DNA of 64,000 nt from Hyalella azteca. Lineage: Eukaryota > Arthropoda > Malacostraca > Amphipoda > Hyalellidae. Of the stretch, positions 60,911 to 64,000 are shown piece by piece. The DNA lies in contig NW_025931949.1 of the NCBI RefSeq assembly GCF_000764305.2, positions 434,001 to 498,000 of the forward strand. Direction: 5' to 3'. The position numbers were made by a program, and so were the translations under genes. Each line of letters starts with the position of its first letter. The first letter of the stretch is position 1. Under the pieces are notes generated by a model. That model searched no databases, was not told where the DNA came from, and saw only the letters and a list, made by a program, of their open reading frames with translations.

Positions 60911-63900
60911 AGTCTGTTCTTGAAGGCGTTAATGAAAAATAATCTTACGATACATCGCTGGCAATAAAATTCGACCATATATCTCTAACACAGGGCTAAT
61001 AAAGCTTCCAACACCCAGAGTTTTATTAACTGTTCGAACATCAAACAACCGGCCTTATGTTGCTACTACCTCTATTCTCTTTCAACAATTTCAAGGGGTA
61101 AATGATGTAAAAAATATTTACATTCCATGTACGCACCACGGCCGCTGCTGTGCGGTTCTCATTTAAAATGAGGTAGTACCAAAGTGCTTGATGAGTTAGA
61201 ACATTTTATTTCAAGAATTATAAGTTATGATGTATGATTTTTTCGTGAGGTTTGAGTAATATTTCCTGATTAAATTCGAGATATATTTTGCAAACATTTC
61301 AGTTGTAATTTTTTGTTCATATATTTTTTCTGGCCAAATTCAGAAGATCTGTTTATCATTAAATAATTTTGTAAGGCCCTTTGCCCGGATTAGGTTATTA
61401 ATTGGTGGTAAATCATTCTCACTTATTGTTTCAAATGTTTCTCTACAGTTCGACTATTTGTTTACAAATTCGTGTAGAAATAATTCTTTTCGTTTCCTTG
61501 CTGTTTTAGTTGACGAGACTTTTTGTCGCCGAGAAACTCTAAACCGCTCCGTCACTAATTGGTGTCGTGTGGAAAGACAGGAGCGAGCCGAGCTGGCACC
61601 CACGCCTAGTGTGCAAGGAAAAAGTTTTACCTTTTTAACGATAAAATATTAAACAACTTCAATTTCGCTACTGTTTTTTTTTTTTTGCTCGTGGAAATCA
61701 AAGGTTTTAATTTAATGTAATGCAAAGCGCTGTGTAAATTTTCTTTCCGAATATGGTAGTTCTGTCATTCTATCTTTTCACTTGCTATCAGGTCTGTTAA
61801 GAATTAATTTTTTCATGAAAACGAAAAATTCGTGTAGTGACGTCATTGTGTGGCATAGCATATTTGTTTTCAAGTCGCTTCAGCTCTCAGCATTAAGACC
61901 CTCTATTGCAATCCATGAAATGAAATCATGATAACAATGATACGGCTCAACCTTTGTCTTCATTTCACGTTCATGATTTTTAGCTTAAATTTACACCGCC
62001 TCCGAGTCTCGAAGCTGTCTATGTTCCTCCCAATTTTTGAGTCATCCAGGCAGTGTTACCATTCGATTCGGCACAAGTAACGGCACTCGGTTCATGAATT
62101 GCTCACAATGCTCAGCCATTCTTGCTTGCTGTGGCTGAAAGCGGCTGTCGCCACCCAACGCCACGAGGCAAGCAACCGCTAGCGAGCTTGAACACATCGC
62201 AGAACAGGTTCGCTCTGTCAGTGTGGTTTTAGCTAGTAGCGTGTGAGGTGGACATCGCCGGAGCATTATTACAAAGTGCTGCTGTGCACACATAATTCAG
62301 TGGAAAAATGTTGAAAAAATGTGTGGCATATATTTACTAGTTTATGTCATTGTGCGGTGAATTGGTTTAGCTTAATTTAGCATTTTTTCGACAAATTACT
62401 TGCAATTCATGTCCTTGTTGTATAGTACTTGTATTTTGGAGCATGATTATCTAACCATCTTGCTCTATGATGCAAGTACCAGTAAGCTCAATGGCATACA
62501 AATCTCCCAATGGAACATCTTGGCACGATGACTGCTGATTTTGTTTTAGGAAATTAAATAGATTAGTATTTTCAAGGACACTGCTTGAGGTGCATTAATT
62601 CTTTGATTCATGCTGTTTTAATCTGATGCTAAGTTCTACTACCCCTGGTTTTTTCTTCCTTTTTACTTCCTAGTAGGTGTATCATTGTTATTTACTTTTC
62701 TCGTAAATTTACATCTATATTTAATTTTTTAATGGTTTGAAGCACGTCTTCGGAATTATTTGTATTGTTTTTATCCGTATTTCTGTTCTCGAAGTAATTT
62801 ATTAATTAGAGGTGACAACTTCTTCCAAATTAAGTGTTATATTTTATATTATGGTGTAATTTGTTTGAATTTTTAATTTTAAGTTTCAAGACATTCTGAG
62901 CAATGAAAACTACATTGAAAATATGTGTTGGAGTCGAAATTTGTCATTGCACATCAAGAAACTTTGTTACATCATACAGTAAAAATGTAATTCTATATAC
63001 GTAAATCCCGTTACAAGTTTGTTATTGTCGTAAGGGGACGTTCCCAATACCCCTCCAGAGCCCGCCCAGTGGCTGTTGCCTTTTGCAGGCAAGCATTCCA
63101 GAGAACTTACCTCCGCCCTCCTTTCTTTTTTCTTGTCTGCGCTGCTTTCCTCTCATCCGTTGCGTGTCCTGCAGGTGCAACTCGTATCTTTGTGCTCTAA
63201 CTACATCCTGATTACTGCCGTGGGAACTACTGGGACAATGAGAGCGGTATCCGAAGATCAATAACTTGTGTTGAGTTTAGTTCTTTTTCTAGTTTCACTC
63301 TTGTTATCAGAGGTCGGGTTAAGTCATGGAGATTGTCTATTAACACGAATAATTTGTTGTAGCAGTGCAAGCTTATTCTTTGGTTGGCGTCTAATTCACT
63401 GGATATAAAATTAATCTAATCATTTTCATGCGAGTAAACATCCTATTCAAGGCTTGGATCATCCTCTTAAATTCATGATTAGCTACCTTCCTCCAATTGC
63501 TTTCAGCGCGAGCAGAAAATATAATTCTGCGTGAATTTGTTAAAAGATGTATGACTTCATGTTATTTTATTTTTTATGCACCCGAATATTGATGAACGAC
63601 GTTGTGCGTGCATCTTATTCAGACTCCATCGAATTAGAACAGGTCATACCAGTTACGCTTTAATGATCGTATACTTGAGAAGAGGATCAAAATTAAGCTT
63701 TAATTTTGCTTATCCGAACCTTTGGATCGTTGCATCACCCGTGCGTCAATGGGGGCAATCAGAGAGCTCGGATGAATCCGCACTGGCGCCAGTCCATCGT
63801 GCTGTCACGGCCTGATCACCTTAGAATGCCAACTCATCTGTCACTGCATCGTTCTATTAATTAAGTCACTGCATCGTTCTGCATTAATTAATCTATAAGT

Positions 63901-64000
63901 GGTTACTATTTTCTTGCAGTACCGGTCTCGTGTTCCCAATTTGGTGACGATGATGATGTGATGTCGTGAGGTTTTTTAAATCATCATATGAGGAATGTAT
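60911..64000. other. Non-coding stretch, no gene recognised
   Basis: AT-rich. A GC-richer patch at about 62090-62290 could be an untranslated exon or promoter, but it has no supporting motif. Near the right edge a good acceptor (TTCTTGCAG, ending about 63920) is followed by a short open stretch and GTGACG, which might be a small exon. Evidence is insufficient to call it. Confidence 0.45.
63840..63892. repeat. Short tandem duplication, ~25 bp x 2
   Basis: GTCACTGCATCGTTCT followed by an ATTAATTAA-type tail, twice, with small differences. Confidence 0.8.

Noticed and set aside
63912..63945. Small exon at the right edge after TTCTTGCAG
   Set aside because: A good acceptor and a GTGACG follow, but only about eight codons are open and the phase cannot be linked to the earlier exons.

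Overview
The window reads as nuclear DNA of an arthropod, probably an insect. It is AT-rich, almost empty of long open frames, carries a spliced gene and no operons, and is littered with eukaryotic transposons (Tc1-like, Penelope-like, foldback/MULE-like) and minisatellites. The insect placement is an inference. It rests on the transposon mix, a weak resemblance of one minus-strand fragment to insect odorant receptors, and a candidate Inr/DPE promoter. No species is claimed.

Layout. 1-8.3 kb: no gene seen. 8.36-8.71 kb: a 340-bp imperfect hairpin (MITE-like). 10.23-11.81 kb: a complete but inactivated Tc1-like transposon with about 205-bp inverted repeats, each holding a nested direct repeat. 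11.8-23.2 kb: non-coding. 23.2-24.1 kb: a degenerate ~45-bp tandem repeat, then a 17-bp array with a 185-base stretch lacking G. 26.06-26.23 kb: a tiny Penelope-like insertion made only of inverted terminal pieces. 28.50-29.33 kb: a 23-bp minisatellite open in all minus-strand frames. 35.87-36.71 kb: an 840-bp foldback element with a perfect 9-bp target duplication. 37.6-37.9 kb: a GC-richer island with a cloverleaf-like fold. 41.34-42.85 kb: a head-to-head Penelope-like insertion encoding a GIY-YIG endonuclease, flanked by a perfect 12-bp target duplication. 43.1 and 48.9 kb: two copies of a ~120-bp dispersed repeat. 47.4-48.2 kb: a possible chemoreceptor-like relic on the minus strand.

The one convincing host gene lies on the plus strand. 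It has a large internal exon (about 52.31-54.32 kb, roughly 670 codons of low-complexity, Ser/Pro/Arg-rich protein ending in a short hydrophobic segment), a 963-bp intron, and a 45-bp exon in the same phase at 55.29 kb. A GC-richer region at 51.5-51.7 kb may be its promoter or first exon. Downstream to 64 kb only tandem repeats are seen (65, 47 and 71 bp units), and this may be intron.

The strongest signals for follow-up are the two Penelope-like insertions, which share an asymmetric foldback plan, 12-bp duplications and hammerhead-like cores, and the foldback element with its 9-bp duplication and 12-bp subterminal repeats.
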